From contig QHPN01000251.1 in the NCBI GenBank assembly GCA_003219115.1, positions 1 to 16,320 on the forward strand: a stretch of DNA of 16,320 nt. The letters are read 5' to 3'. The translations under genes were made by a program, and so were the position numbers. The notes beneath the pieces were generated by a model, which saw only the letters and a program-made list of their open reading frames with translations, did no database searches and was not told the origin of the DNA. The stretch is from Verrucomicrobiota bacterium. GTDB lineage: Bacteria; Verrucomicrobiota; Verrucomicrobiia; Chthoniobacterales; UBA10450. This document shows positions 16,300 through 16,320 of this stretch, piece by piece; the first letter of the stretch is position 1, and every line of letters begins with the position of its first letter.

Positions 16300-16320
16300 T
16301 TGCCGTTAACGACCGAGCTG

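Noticed and set aside
16167..16319. Upstream extension of the 102-codon gene to the right edge in the same frame
   Set aside because: The extension is Ser/Pro-rich, has no start codon before the edge, and contains the sigma-54 promoter and leader hairpin. The ATG at 16166 has its own ribosome-binding site.
1..16320. CRISPR array, tRNA, rRNA, insertion sequence or integrase
   Set aside because: I saw no regular spaced repeats, no tRNA-like cloverleaf, and no transposase or integrase motifs. The large-scale similarity in the window is explained by the permease paralogues.

Overview
The window reads as one long gene cluster transcribed entirely from the minus strand, so in transcription order it runs from right to left. 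It encodes a MacB/FtsX-like ABC export system in a Gram-negative bacterium. The permeases are about 800 residues long with the FtsX core duplicated. This is the architecture known as ADOP (acidobacterial duplicated orphan permease), common in Acidobacteriota, Gemmatimonadota and soil Verrucomicrobiota. Moderately high GC, TTG/ATG starts and tight gene packing fit such a soil organism, and I lean towards Verrucomicrobiota or Acidobacteriota. There is no rRNA or housekeeping marker to settle the phylum.

Layout in transcription order. A match to the sigma-54 -24/-12 promoter consensus (16244-16259) and a short leader hairpin precede a 102-codon membrane-protein gene (15858-16166). Next come an HlyD/AcrA-type periplasmic adaptor (14520-15857) and a canonical MacB/LolD-type ATPase (13779-14480). 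A collapsed permease remnant (13618-13778) is followed by permease 1 (11165-13606), permease 2 (8716-11160), a second ATPase with altered signature and D-loop residues (8048-8710), permease 3 (5634-8051) and permease 4 (3090-5546). A second collapsed permease remnant (2755-3070), permease 5 (342-2762) and the start of a secreted DUF4097-like protein (323 down to the left edge) complete the window. Most junctions are overlaps or gaps of under 50 nt. No terminator is evident, so a single polycistronic transcript of more than 16 kb is plausible.

How it would work: the ATPases power permeases in the inner membrane, and the adaptor links them across the periplasm to an outer-membrane channel. No TolC-like gene lies in the window. 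The substrate cannot be read from sequence. The striking features are permease multiplication (five intact plus two dead copies, with permeases 3 and 5 clearly close paralogues), only one adaptor, two unequal ATPases, and apparent sigma-54 control. The two remnants end exactly at the translation starts of intact permeases, so they may survive because they carry coupling signals for translation.

No stretch longer than 300 bases lacks a gene. The largest non-coding parts are the promoter/leader region (16167-16320), the 172-nt gap holding remnant 1 (13607-13778) and an 87-nt gap (5547-5633).
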